Origin: Promethearchaeota archaeon | GTDB lineage: Archaea > Asgardarchaeota > Lokiarchaeia > Sigynarchaeales > SOKP01 | Direction of reading: 5' to 3' | Assembly (NCBI GenBank): GCA_019894735.1 | Contig: JAGXOB010000032.1 | Location: 1 to 21,912, forward strand | Length of the DNA stretch: 21,912 bases | Shown: positions 15,495-21,421 of the stretch, piece by piece | How positions within the stretch are numbered: the stretch's first letter is position 1 | Layout of the letters: each line of letters starts with the position of its first letter | Position numbers and translations under genes: made by a program | Notes under the pieces: generated by a model | The model's database searches: none | Told to the model about the DNA's origin: nothing | The model's input: only the letters and a program-made list of their open reading frames with translations

Positions 15495-15689
15495 ATACCA
15501 AATATAACTATTGATGGACCAAAAATAGAAAACATCGAAATCAAAAGAGTATTAATTCAAGAAATCACAGACTCGATAGAAAAGGCTTACAAAATTCCAA
15601 GGGATCACATTGTGGTTGTAATTAATGAACAATCACCGGAAAATGTCGGCGTTGGAGGAAAATTGATTTCAGACATGAGAAGGGGCTAA
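15495..15689 (+). CDS. 4-oxalocrotonate tautomerase-like protein with probable AUA start
   Basis: Members of this family use an N-terminal proline, exposed after Met removal, as general base in keto-enol tautomerisation. From the Pro codon at 15498 the protein has 63 residues, against 62 for classic 4-OT, and aligns without a gap: PNITIDGP at the start, LIQEITDSIEKAY in the helix, and INEQSPENVGVGG matching the ITE...FGIGG block. Pro1 is present, but Arg11, Arg39 and Phe50 of 4-OT are replaced by Glu, Val and Val; Arg35 lies nearby. The substrate is therefore unknown. The codon before Pro1 is ATA, seven bases after AAGGT. The alternative, TTG at 15465, would add ten residues before ATA, bury the proline and place the SD inside the gene. 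A sequencing error changing ATG to ATA is the simplest competing explanation. Confidence 0.75.
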   Translation: MPNITIDGPKIENIEIKRVLIQEITDSIEKAYKIPRDHIVVVINEQSPENVGVGGKLISDMRRG

Positions 15690-15693
15690 ACTC

Positions 15694-15713
15694 TTATTTT
15701 TTTTTCTTGTTTT
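15694..15713 (+). terminator. T-rich terminator after the tautomerase gene
   Basis: A run of Ts (TTATTTTTTTTTCTTGTTTT) begins five bases after the tautomerase stop, typical of archaeal intrinsic termination on the plus strand. Confidence 0.45.
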
Positions 15714-15744
15714 AGTATGTCTTAGGTATATCGTTATATGTTAA

Positions 15745-16060
15745 CTAAAATTTAATTTCTTCAGTTTTTTGAAGGTCAGAAAACGATCTCAATATATCAT
15801 TATGGTGAGCTATAATTTGAGGTGCTTTTAAGATTTCAGAATTAATTGTACTATGGGCATCTTGAATCAAAATTACATCATAACCATGGCTAACTGCAGA
15901 TCTTACAGTTAAAAATGGTCTGCACTCCTGCGTTACGAGCTTTTTTTATGAGGAGCTGTATATTTTTGATTAAAACATCCTCCTTATAGAGTGGGAAATC
16001 CTCAATAATGAATAATCCCTTTTGGATATCTATAATAACTAAAGCAGTTTTATCTACCAT
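15745..16060 (-). pseudogene. Decayed isochorismatase/nicotinamidase-family hydrolase
   Basis: The minus strand from ATG 16060 encodes 56 residues that begin MVDKTALVIIDIQKGLF, the family N-terminus with its catalytic Asp, and reach ARNAGVQTIF before a TAG at 15890-15892. A second frame overlaps the first at about 15905 and encodes TVRSAVSHGYDVILIQDAH followed by STINSEILKAPQIIAHHND, the family C-terminus, ending at a TAG at 15745-15747. The two pieces together make about 105 residues against about 180-200 for intact enzymes. The middle part, which carries the catalytic Lys and the nucleophile Cys, is absent and the joint is out of frame. This points to an internal deletion plus frameshift, so the gene is not expected to make an active enzyme. 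An assembly deletion cannot be excluded. Confidence 0.8.
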
Positions 16061-16132
16061 ACTTGTTTAATCAACCTTGATTAAATAATTTAGTTTAGTA
16101 CAAAAAATAAGGGATAAAAATAATATTTAATC

Positions 16133-16642
16133 CTAATCCATGGCGTACTTAGCAGTCCAGGACTTAGCTTTTGCTTCAAACTTCTTCTGAGCTCTAAAAT
16201 ATTGTTCTCCAGCCTCGTGGTTAAGAGGGTCTCCTGGATTAAAGAATGGAGGTTCTACGTGCATCATACCCTTTAAGGCTTCTACGATATTAGTTAAGGT
16301 TTTTGAAGGAGTCCAACCAGATGCTCCAGTCGAAGCATCTACCTTGCCAACAAGGTCAGGATTAATCAGATCTAAACATATATTAAGTTTTCCAGGAGGA
16401 ATACTGCTATCTATATTAGGGTGCCACATGAGTGTGACTGCGTATGCATACGGAGGAGCAAAGGGGTAATTTTCAGGGAATTTCACCTCAAATATGAACT
16501 TTCCTTTTCCGTAAGGCGTTCCTTCCTTCCCTATAATTGTAAGTCGAAGGTGGTCGATACTACGCCCCCACGGTTCGATGATAATATTGGCATCATCTTT
16601 ATATGCTTCAAGAGCTTCCGTATAATCGGTTTCTTCTCGCAT
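16133..16642 (-). CDS. Ubiquitin-conjugating E2-like enzyme (UBC fold)
   Basis: It accepts an activated ubiquitin-like protein from E1 on a cysteine and passes it to a substrate or E3. The 169-residue protein has the UBC-fold landmarks in order: the beta-sheet region ending VKFPENYPFAPP (the family YPxxPP), then WHPNI (the HPN motif, His74-Pro75-Asn76), GKLNICLDLI with catalytic Cys89, and GWTPSKTL (the family W.P). Between CLDLI and GWTPS about 13 residues (NPDLVGKVDASTG) replace the shorter eukaryotic loop. The C-terminus is helical. The ATG at 16642 has only a weak GTGA upstream, and a TATA-like TTTATTATAATT lies at about 16671-16682. Its E1 partner is encoded 2.4 kb away on the other strand. 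No ubiquitin-like gene, RING protein or deubiquitinase adjoins it. Confidence 0.94.
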   Translation of the reverse strand: MREETDYTEALEAYKDDANIIIEPWGRSIDHLRLTIIGKEGTPYGKGKFIFEVKFPENYPFAPPYAYAVTLMWHPNIDSSIPPGKLNICLDLINPDLVGKVDASTGASGWTPSKTLTNIVEALKGMMHVEPPFFNPGDPLNHEAGEQYFRAQKKFEAKAKSWTAKYAMD

Positions 16643-16913
16643 TAAATTTCACGTTTGTTTTGAATTTTTTAAATTATAATAAATATTAGTTAGGGTTTTC
16701 TTTAAAAAAATTTGTGCTATTTTAGATCATTATTATAAATAGAACATATTTAAAAATCTACCAAGATTGAAAAGTTTTGTTTATGTAAATTATAAATTCT
16801 CTTAATTCAATTGACATCTAAAGAAAATAGTAAAAATTATATTACTATATTAATTAAAAAATATATCAAGTCCCACCCCCCTTAGCTCAGTTGGTCAGAG
16901 CGCGCGGCTGTAG

Positions 16914-16962
16914 ATCAATATCGCATACTAAGGTTTTTACCTGTGAAGTATTGTCAGCCGAT
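16914..16962 (+). other. tRNA-Tyr intron 1, anticodon loop (37/38)
   Basis: These 49 bases separate G37 (16913) from A38 (16963), the canonical archaeal site. The borders are fixed by the anticodon stem and by loop length, but could shift by one base because an A lies on both sides. The bulge-helix-bulge is relaxed: with cuts after G16913 and before A16963, the central helix C16908-U16911 against G16957-G16960 holds one U.C mismatch and one G.U pair. Inside, AGGT/ACCT (16931-16942) and ATACT/AGTAT (16925-16929 with 16947-16951) form a hairpin. Confidence 0.75.
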
Positions 16963-16984
16963 ACCGTGAGGTCCTCGGCTCAAA

Positions 16985-17013
16985 TGGGTTTTCCATTTAG
17001 GAAATAATGGGTA
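16985..17013 (+). other. tRNA-Tyr intron 2, T-loop (59/60), with strict BHB
   Basis: These 29 bases interrupt the T-loop after position 59. The precursor folds into a full bulge-helix-bulge: outer helix is the T-stem; central 4-bp helix pairs C16979, U16980, C16981, A16982 with G17011, G17010, G17009, U17008 (one G.U); the two 3-nt bulges are AAU (16983-16985) and UAU (17012-17014). Cutting after the second base of each bulge gives the mature loop CUCAAAU. An inner hairpin UUUCC/GGAAA (16990-16994 with 17000-17004) caps the intron. Confidence 0.8.
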
Positions 17014-17028
17014 TCCGAGAGGGGGGAC

Positions 17029-17041
17029 TAATTTTTTCTAT
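17029..17041 (+). terminator. T-run after tRNA-Tyr
   Basis: TAATTTTTTCTAT begins two bases after the discriminator, a typical archaeal termination signal for a single tRNA gene. Confidence 0.5.
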
Positions 17042-17149
17042 CTATTATTTTTAATTTTCCTTCTATGTTCAAATAATATAAAACTGGTAAATGTTTTTGC
17101 TTAATCCATTAACTTAATAAAATTCTTATTTTGACCAGCATTATTTTCC

Positions 17150-17157
17150 TATATAAA
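17150..17157 (+). promoter_or_regulatory. TATA box of the Gfo/Idh/MocA gene
   Basis: TATATAAA is centred 21 bases before the ATG at 17175. That is close to the usual distance from TATA box to transcription start, so this message may be leaderless or have only a few bases of leader. Confidence 0.5.
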
Positions 17158-17174
17158 TTGTTCGATCGAGTGAA

Positions 17175-18092
17175 ATGAAAAAGAAAAGAACGGCTGTTGT
17201 CGGTGCTGGTTGGTTTGGCCAAGCACATATTAGAAATTTTGATGATCTTTCTGAGCTTGTTGGGATCTGTGATACTAACGAATCCAAATTAAAGCAATTA
17301 GCTGGACAATACGAAGGTGTTAATACTTATACCAGTATAGATGATTTGATAAAAAACGAGAAGATAGATGCGGTGAGTATAGTAACACCACCAAAGCACA
17401 TCCCAAAAATAGCCAGGAAATTTGCACAGGCAGGAATAGATATTCTAATGGAAAAACCGATGGCTTTAAAATTGGAGGATCTAATCTCGTTCAAAGAATA
17501 CGATAACATAAGAATAATGCCCGGTTTTATTGAGTTATTTAATCCAGTAGTAGAAAAGCTACTAATTCATATTGAAGAGATTGGGGAGATCATCTCAATT
17601 GCATCGAAACGCGTTGGGTTGTATCCTAAGAGAGATTGGGATATGGGTGTTATACTAGATTTATCTATTCACGATATTTATCTACAGGAGAAAATCTTTG
17701 GAAATACTAAGATCAAAAACGCGTTTGGTTTTAAAAAATGTTATAAAGACTCTGTCCACGCGGATGCAGCTTTTATTATATTAGATTTTGGCACCGCTAT
17801 TGGTCAGATCGAATCAAATTGGCTAACACCCTCAAAATTCAGAAGAATGTATGTGAATGGAGAATATGGGGGAATTTCTGCTGACTTTATTACTCAACAG
17901 ATAAATATTCGAACGGGAATTGATTTGCAAGGCGACCATCCAATTACGAAAGATACTACTTTTACACCGTTAAGAGGGGACGAGCCTTTGAAAAGGGAAA
18001 TTAATAATTTTCTTTACGATAAAGAACAAAAAGTTACTTTAGAAGATGGTATAAGAGCATTAGATATTGCCCTTAAAATAGTAAATTCTTAA
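17175..18092 (+). CDS. Gfo/Idh/MocA-family NAD(P)-dependent oxidoreductase
   Basis: A 305-residue sugar or cyclitol dehydrogenase-type enzyme. The N-terminal Rossmann domain starts with VVGAGWFGQAH (GxGxxGxxH) and has the family EKP motif in MEKPMAL near residue 95, where Lys contributes to catalysis. The C-terminal alpha/beta domain carries DLSIHDIYL, with the conserved Asp/His of the active site (GGxxxDxGxHxxD region in relatives). It is slightly shorter than the usual 330-380 residues. The family acts on many sugars and on biliverdin, so the substrate cannot be named. The Rossmann glycine motif follows the ATG at once, which fixes the start. The PDCD5-like gene follows 35 bp later on the same strand, possibly in one transcript. 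Confidence 0.9.
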   Translation: MKKKRTAVVGAGWFGQAHIRNFDDLSELVGICDTNESKLKQLAGQYEGVNTYTSIDDLIKNEKIDAVSIVTPPKHIPKIARKFAQAGIDILMEKPMALKLEDLISFKEYDNIRIMPGFIELFNPVVEKLLIHIEEIGEIISIASKRVGLYPKRDWDMGVILDLSIHDIYLQEKIFGNTKIKNAFGFKKCYKDSVHADAAFIILDFGTAIGQIESNWLTPSKFRRMYVNGEYGGISADFITQQINIRTGIDLQGDHPITKDTTFTPLRGDEPLKREINNFLYDKEQKVTLEDGIRALDIALKIVNS

Positions 18093-18115
18093 TTCTATGG
18101 TTTATTTAAAACGAT

Positions 18116-18119
18116 GAGG
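18116..18119 (+). promoter_or_regulatory. Shine-Dalgarno site of the PDCD5-like gene
   Basis: GAGG lies eight bases before the ATG at 18128, in the 35-bp gap after the oxidoreductase gene. This supports translation of the downstream gene from a shared message. Confidence 0.5.
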
Positions 18120-18127
18120 CACTTGTA

Positions 18128-18556
18128 ATGAATGAACATAACGACGAAAGTGAACAGCACGAATTAGAGAAACTAAGATTGAAAAAAATGAAAACTCTCA
18201 TGGACGCTCAGAAAAGACAACAAGAAACACAAGAGAGGGTTTTTTCGATAAATGATAAAGTCGTATATGTATTGAAAGCCGTTTTAGCTCCAGAAGCTTT
18301 TTCTTATTTAGAGAAGATAAAATCGAACGAACCAATGGTATATCAAGCGATATTCAATGAGTTAGTTAGCCGTGATGTTATAGATAATATAGATTATTTA
18401 ATTGCTATTATTAGTCGACAAGGAGGCGTACCCAGAAAGATTCCATTAGACGCAATTATTTATTTAGAGCGTAAAGTTAAAGGAATAAAAGGTAAAATCC
18501 AAGTCAAGAAAGGCAATGGTGAAATGATGGATTTAGGATCTTTTTTGACGAAATAA
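18128..18556 (+). CDS. PDCD5/TFAR19-like DNA-binding protein
   Basis: A 142-residue, largely helical, basic protein. The N-terminal charged helix ELEKLRLKKMKTL, then a Gln-rich stretch, matches the ELEELRRRRLxxLQ opening of archaeal and eukaryotic PDCD5. The core has VLKAVLAPEAFSYLEKIKSNEP, comparable with the family ILxxxLTPEARERLxxIxxxxP. The C-terminal part (KIPLDAIIYLERKVKGIKG) is like the final helix and strand but longer: relatives have about 110-125 residues, so about 20 residues are extra between the core and the tail. PDCD5 proteins bind double-stranded DNA weakly in archaea and interact with chaperonin in eukaryotes. The placement rests on motif resemblance, and a distant helical protein remains possible. 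Confidence 0.65.
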   Translation: MNEHNDESEQHELEKLRLKKMKTLMDAQKRQQETQERVFSINDKVVYVLKAVLAPEAFSYLEKIKSNEPMVYQAIFNELVSRDVIDNIDYLIAIISRQGGVPRKIPLDAIIYLERKVKGIKGKIQVKKGNGEMMDLGSFLTK

Positions 18557-18585
18557 CTTATTATAAGTCTTGTTAACTCTAAAAA

Positions 18586-19140
18586 TTATTGTTCTCTTGC
18601 AGAAATTATCGCGATAACTTCCCATTCCCCGTTGTTAAATACGTTTGCGTCAATATTAGAAAATTGAAAAGCAAAAGGTCTTCCGAAAATTTGCTGAATC
18701 ATAGGACTAAATGAACTAACTGCAAAAATTAGAATCCGCTTCAAAATACTTTCTACTTTCGCATCTATTTTCGAAGCCTTCATAACATCTTGTACAATTT
18801 CAATTTCTGATAAGTTATAATGGTATGTGTAAACGAGTTTAAAATCTACAGGAGTAGGAGCTTCAGGGTGAGTTAACATTAACCCTCTTTTTCTGAATGG
18901 AAAAAGCGTGTTAAGGTAAAAAGTGAAAATCTCTTCGTAATGATCCCTTAGTAAATAGGAAATTCGAGAACCTTCTTTATATTTTGGCCAATATGATTCC
19001 ATTAATTCTATTAGGCGGGGGTGATTTTTGTATTTGTTTTCACTTTCCTTTTGCAAATAGTATAGTAGCTTATTCTTTAGCGGTTTAAATTCATTGTCTT
19101 TTGCTACCCTTTCTACGAATTTCCTAAATCTTTGGCTCAT
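18586..19140 (-). CDS. Hypothetical protein, unrecognised family
   Basis: A 184-residue soluble protein with no signal peptide or membrane span. The first half is helical and rich in Lys, Glu, Tyr and Phe; the second half has alternating hydrophobic stretches (LKRILIFAVSSFSP, FGRPFAFQF) and ends in a probable beta strand (EWEVIAIISAREQ). I see no catalytic motif or metal site and do not recognise the family. The start ATG at 19140 is followed at once by a basic helix, and no SD is visible upstream. It is convergent with the PDCD5-like gene (29-bp gap) and divergent from the deacetylase gene across 180 bp of AT-rich DNA. Codon use looks like that of its neighbours and the frame is uninterrupted, so it is probably a real gene. 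Confidence 0.75.
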   Translation of the reverse strand: MSQRFRKFVERVAKDNEFKPLKNKLLYYLQKESENKYKNHPRLIELMESYWPKYKEGSRISYLLRDHYEEIFTFYLNTLFPFRKRGLMLTHPEAPTPVDFKLVYTYHYNLSEIEIVQDVMKASKIDAKVESILKRILIFAVSSFSPMIQQIFGRPFAFQFSNIDANVFNNGEWEVIAIISAREQ

Positions 19141-19266
19141 TTTTTAAAGTAGAGGATTATTTTACTTAGTACAATTCTCTCATATTTATAATTCTTTATA
19201 TGATACTCCGATAATATATTTTTCTGTAATCTAAGGGATATTCTTTTAAAATTTCTAATTAAATAG

Positions 19267-19276
19267 TTTATAAAAT
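19267..19276 (+). promoter_or_regulatory. TATA-like element of the deacetylase gene
   Basis: TTTATAAAAT lies about 50 bases before the ATG at 19321 and would start transcription near 19298, leaving a leader of about 20 bases. AAGGGA at 19296-19301 is too far from the ATG to be a good SD. Confidence 0.4.
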
Positions 19277-19320
19277 ATCGTTAAAAAAAATAAATAAGGG
19301 ATTTAATTCTTATTAATATC

Positions 19321-20511
19321 ATGCTAGACAAGGTTGCTTTGATATATGCTGATCAATATCAAAAGTACGATTTTGGTCCAGATCACCCGCTTCGCCCTCT
19401 AAGGTTAAAACTAACTTATGATCTTATGGAAAAACTGAATCTTTTGACACATGAAAGGATTGAGATAAAAAAGCCTCTCATGGCTACTAGAGAACAAATC
19501 GAACGAACACATGATCCTAAGTATGTAGAAGTTGTTAAAAAATTGAGCGAAAACCCTAATGATACCTCAGTTCAGCCATATTTATATGGATTGGGTCCGG
19601 GAGATAACCCGATATTTAAAGGAATGTATGAGGCATCTGCTTTAGTGTGCGGGGCAAGTACACTAGCTGCTGATTTAGTATGGAAAAACGACGACATAAT
19701 GATCGGTTTTAATCCCGCAGGAGGATTACACCATGCCAACAAGAAAAGAGCTTCAGGTTTTTGTATTTTTAATGATATTGCAGTTGCTATACATCACCTT
19801 AAGCAATTAAAGAAAGATATAAGAATTGCTTATTTAGATATCGATTGTCACCATGGAGATGGTGTACAATGGCTATTTTATGACGATCCCAACGTTTTAA
19901 CTATTTCTTTCCATGAGAGTGGAAATTTTCTGTTCCCAGGTACAGGGCATTCTAATGAAATCGGTGAGGGGGCAGGAAAAGGTTATTCAATAAATTTTCC
20001 TCTACTACCTGATACGAGTAACAGAATGTTTGTTAAGTTATTTAGATACTGCGTTCCGAAGATTTTAGAAGCTTACGCTCCGGATGTTTTATTCACTCAA
20101 TTAGGAGTAGACATGCATTATAACGATCCCTTAACTCAAATGGGCGTTTCTATATCAGCTTACAGAGACATTGCCCAAACACTTTACACATGTACTCACG
20201 ATTACTGTCAAAATAGGTGGATTGCTGTAGGAGGTGGAGGTTATTCAATGACAGTTGTTCCTAGAGCTTGGACATTATTTCTAGCACGAATGTTAGACGT
20301 CAATCTAAAGAACGAACTTCCTCCGGAATGGATAGAGCAAGTTAAAAAAGAAGTCCCCAATGAAGATACTCCTTATTTATTATGGGATAGAGATGATAGA
20401 ACGGAAGTACAACTCCTTTCCAATCCAGAATTAACAAAAAAAATGATTGCCTATAATAAGAGTTTAAGAGCTCTATGCGACAATGAATTCATTCCAAATA
20501 TCTCACGATAA
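19321..20511 (+). CDS. Histone deacetylase/AcuC-family deacetylase
   Basis: A zinc-dependent amidohydrolase of the arginase fold that removes acetyl groups from lysine (proteins) or related amines. The 396-residue sequence has GGLHHA (His137-His138), the metal ligands in DIDCHHGDG (Asp173, Asp175, His177-His178), the third ligand in QLGVDMHYNDPL (Asp264) and the catalytic Tyr308 in GGGGYS. The C-terminal extension LPPEWIEQ with a DRDD-containing tail and the overall length are closest to bacterial/archaeal AcuC (about 380-390 residues). All active-site residues are intact. Possible targets in an archaeon are acetyl-CoA synthetase, chromatin proteins such as histones or Alba, or a metabolite; the neighbours do not decide. 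Confidence 0.93.
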   Translation: MLDKVALIYADQYQKYDFGPDHPLRPLRLKLTYDLMEKLNLLTHERIEIKKPLMATREQIERTHDPKYVEVVKKLSENPNDTSVQPYLYGLGPGDNPIFKGMYEASALVCGASTLAADLVWKNDDIMIGFNPAGGLHHANKKRASGFCIFNDIAVAIHHLKQLKKDIRIAYLDIDCHHGDGVQWLFYDDPNVLTISFHESGNFLFPGTGHSNEIGEGAGKGYSINFPLLPDTSNRMFVKLFRYCVPKILEAYAPDVLFTQLGVDMHYNDPLTQMGVSISAYRDIAQTLYTCTHDYCQNRWIAVGGGGYSMTVVPRAWTLFLARMLDVNLKNELPPEWIEQVKKEVPNEDTPYLLWDRDDRTEVQLLSNPELTKKMIAYNKSLRALCDNEFIPNISR

Positions 20512-20522
20512 TTAAAAAAATA

Positions 20523-21236
20523 CTAATTTTGAAGGATATTATTCTTTTTTAATATCCAGTTATCAATCATGAAGTTTTGTGTAATTTCATTGATAGGATT
20601 GTAATTAGATCGGATTACTGATTTTGGAATCCAAACTTCTTTATTATTATCAAATTGGATTAGCAAAGCTTTTTCTGTTTCTCCTTCAATTACTCCGTTT
20701 ATATTACTAATTTCAGTATCTTTATGCTCTACAGATTCTTTAACAGACAGGAGTTCCTTTGAATTTCCTACTTTAATTGGTTCACTATTTTCTCTAGGAT
20801 TTTCCACAGGGTTTTTTTTTGAGGAAATATTTGAGATTGTAGCAAATTCGATTTTTTCCTTAAGTAAATGTTTTAATAGCATTCTAAAGATTTCAGTTTG
20901 GGCATAATTTAGCATTTTCGAATACTTACCAATATAAATCAAGAGTTTTTGCTTCGCATCGTTTTCCCATTTAAAGGAGATTTGTGTCTTTACATCGTTA
21001 AAATTATGATAACTCGACCAAGAATCTTTATTTTTTTTCAAAACATCTAAAATCATCACTATTTCGTCTAGATTGCATTTAATTGTTTTTCCTTCTCCCA
21101 AAGACGGTTTTTCCCAGGAACCATCAGATTTTTTCTTAATGCACTTGAAAAATATAAAAGAATCCGTTTTTGAAGAACTAACAAGCGTAATCCCTGTCGA
21201 TTGCCCAAAAAAACTTTGACTATGTTTATCTACCAT
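20523..21236 (-). CDS. Possible single-strand nucleic-acid-binding protein (Whirly/PC4-like fold)
   Basis: A 237-residue two-part protein. The N-terminal half runs WEKPSLGEGKTIKCNLDEI, DSWSSYHNF, TQISFKWE and then a helix (MLNYAQTEIFRMLLKHLLKEK); strands followed by one long helix with these GEGK and W..(F/Y)H landmarks recall Whirly/PC4-like ssDNA-binding proteins of bacteria and phages. A Ser/Asn/Glu-rich linker of about 40 residues follows. The C-terminal block (GETEKALLIQFDNNKEVWIP and NFMIDNWILKK) resembles a short module often found at the end of such proteins (ETxKAxLVxxxxGxEVWxPKS). The family is named by pattern memory only. The start is ATG 21236: GTGAT at 21241-21245 reads as its SD, so the in-frame GTG at 21245 is not preferred. 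It is convergent with the deacetylase gene. Confidence 0.7.
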   Translation of the reverse strand: MVDKHSQSFFGQSTGITLVSSSKTDSFIFFKCIKKKSDGSWEKPSLGEGKTIKCNLDEIVMILDVLKKNKDSWSSYHNFNDVKTQISFKWENDAKQKLLIYIGKYSKMLNYAQTEIFRMLLKHLLKEKIEFATISNISSKKNPVENPRENSEPIKVGNSKELLSVKESVEHKDTEISNINGVIEGETEKALLIQFDNNKEVWIPKSVIRSNYNPINEITQNFMIDNWILKKNNILQN

Positions 21237-21240
21237 TTTT

Positions 21241-21245
21241 ATCAC
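21241..21245 (-). promoter_or_regulatory. SD-like GTGAT deciding the start of the nucleic-acid-binding protein gene
   Basis: On the minus strand GTGAT, part of the full archaeal SD GAGGTGAT, lies four bases before the ATG at 21236. The in-frame GTG at 21245 is thus more likely ribosome-binding sequence than a start codon. Confidence 0.45.
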
Positions 21246-21421
21246 TCTTTACTAGCAAAAACCACTTTTTTATTATAGACGGTTTAATGAATTATTAATA
21301 TTCTAATTCTATTTAAAGAAAAATTTTGTAAAAATTCAAGAATTTATCAAACTGTTGAGATATATTAGTCGAGAGAGAGATCTACTACAAAAATAATCGA
21401 TTTTTTGTCATTAAAAATCAA

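Larger units (their letters stand above)
16876..17027 (+). tRNA. tRNA-Tyr(GUA) with two introns
   Basis: The acceptor stem pairs CCCCCCT (16876-16882) with AGGGGGG (17020-17026), with discriminator A at 17027 and no encoded CCA. U8 and A9 are followed by the D-arm GCTC/GAGC (16885-16888 and 16898-16901) with GG at 16893-16894. The anticodon stem is CGCGG (16903-16907) with CCGTG (16964-16968); the loop CTGTAG|A gives anticodon GUA at 16910-16912. The variable loop is AGGTC, and the T-stem pairs CTCGG (16974-16978) with CCGAG (17015-17019). Removing 49 and 29 bases of intron leaves exactly 74 nt. The C1:G72 pair and A73 are archaeal/eukaryotic Tyr identity elements. Position 54 is C where T is usual. 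A T-run follows, and AT-rich DNA with TATA-like motifs precedes. Confidence 0.9.

Noticed and set aside
15495..15689. The small protein at this place could have been the missing ubiquitin-like modifier next to E1 and E2.
   Set aside because: It aligns end to end with 4-oxalocrotonate tautomerase and has no C-terminal GG; it ends in MRRG.
16643..16875. A possible extra small gene between E2 and tRNA-Tyr.
   Set aside because: No frame of useful length with a plausible start is present; it looks like the E2 and tRNA promoter regions.
16905..16960. The helix CGGCUG/CAGCCG as the true splice-site helix of tRNA intron 1.
   Set aside because: It cannot coexist with the mature anticodon stem as an outer helix, because the next pair fails. 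The 37/38 site is kept since it gives a correct 74-nt tRNA.
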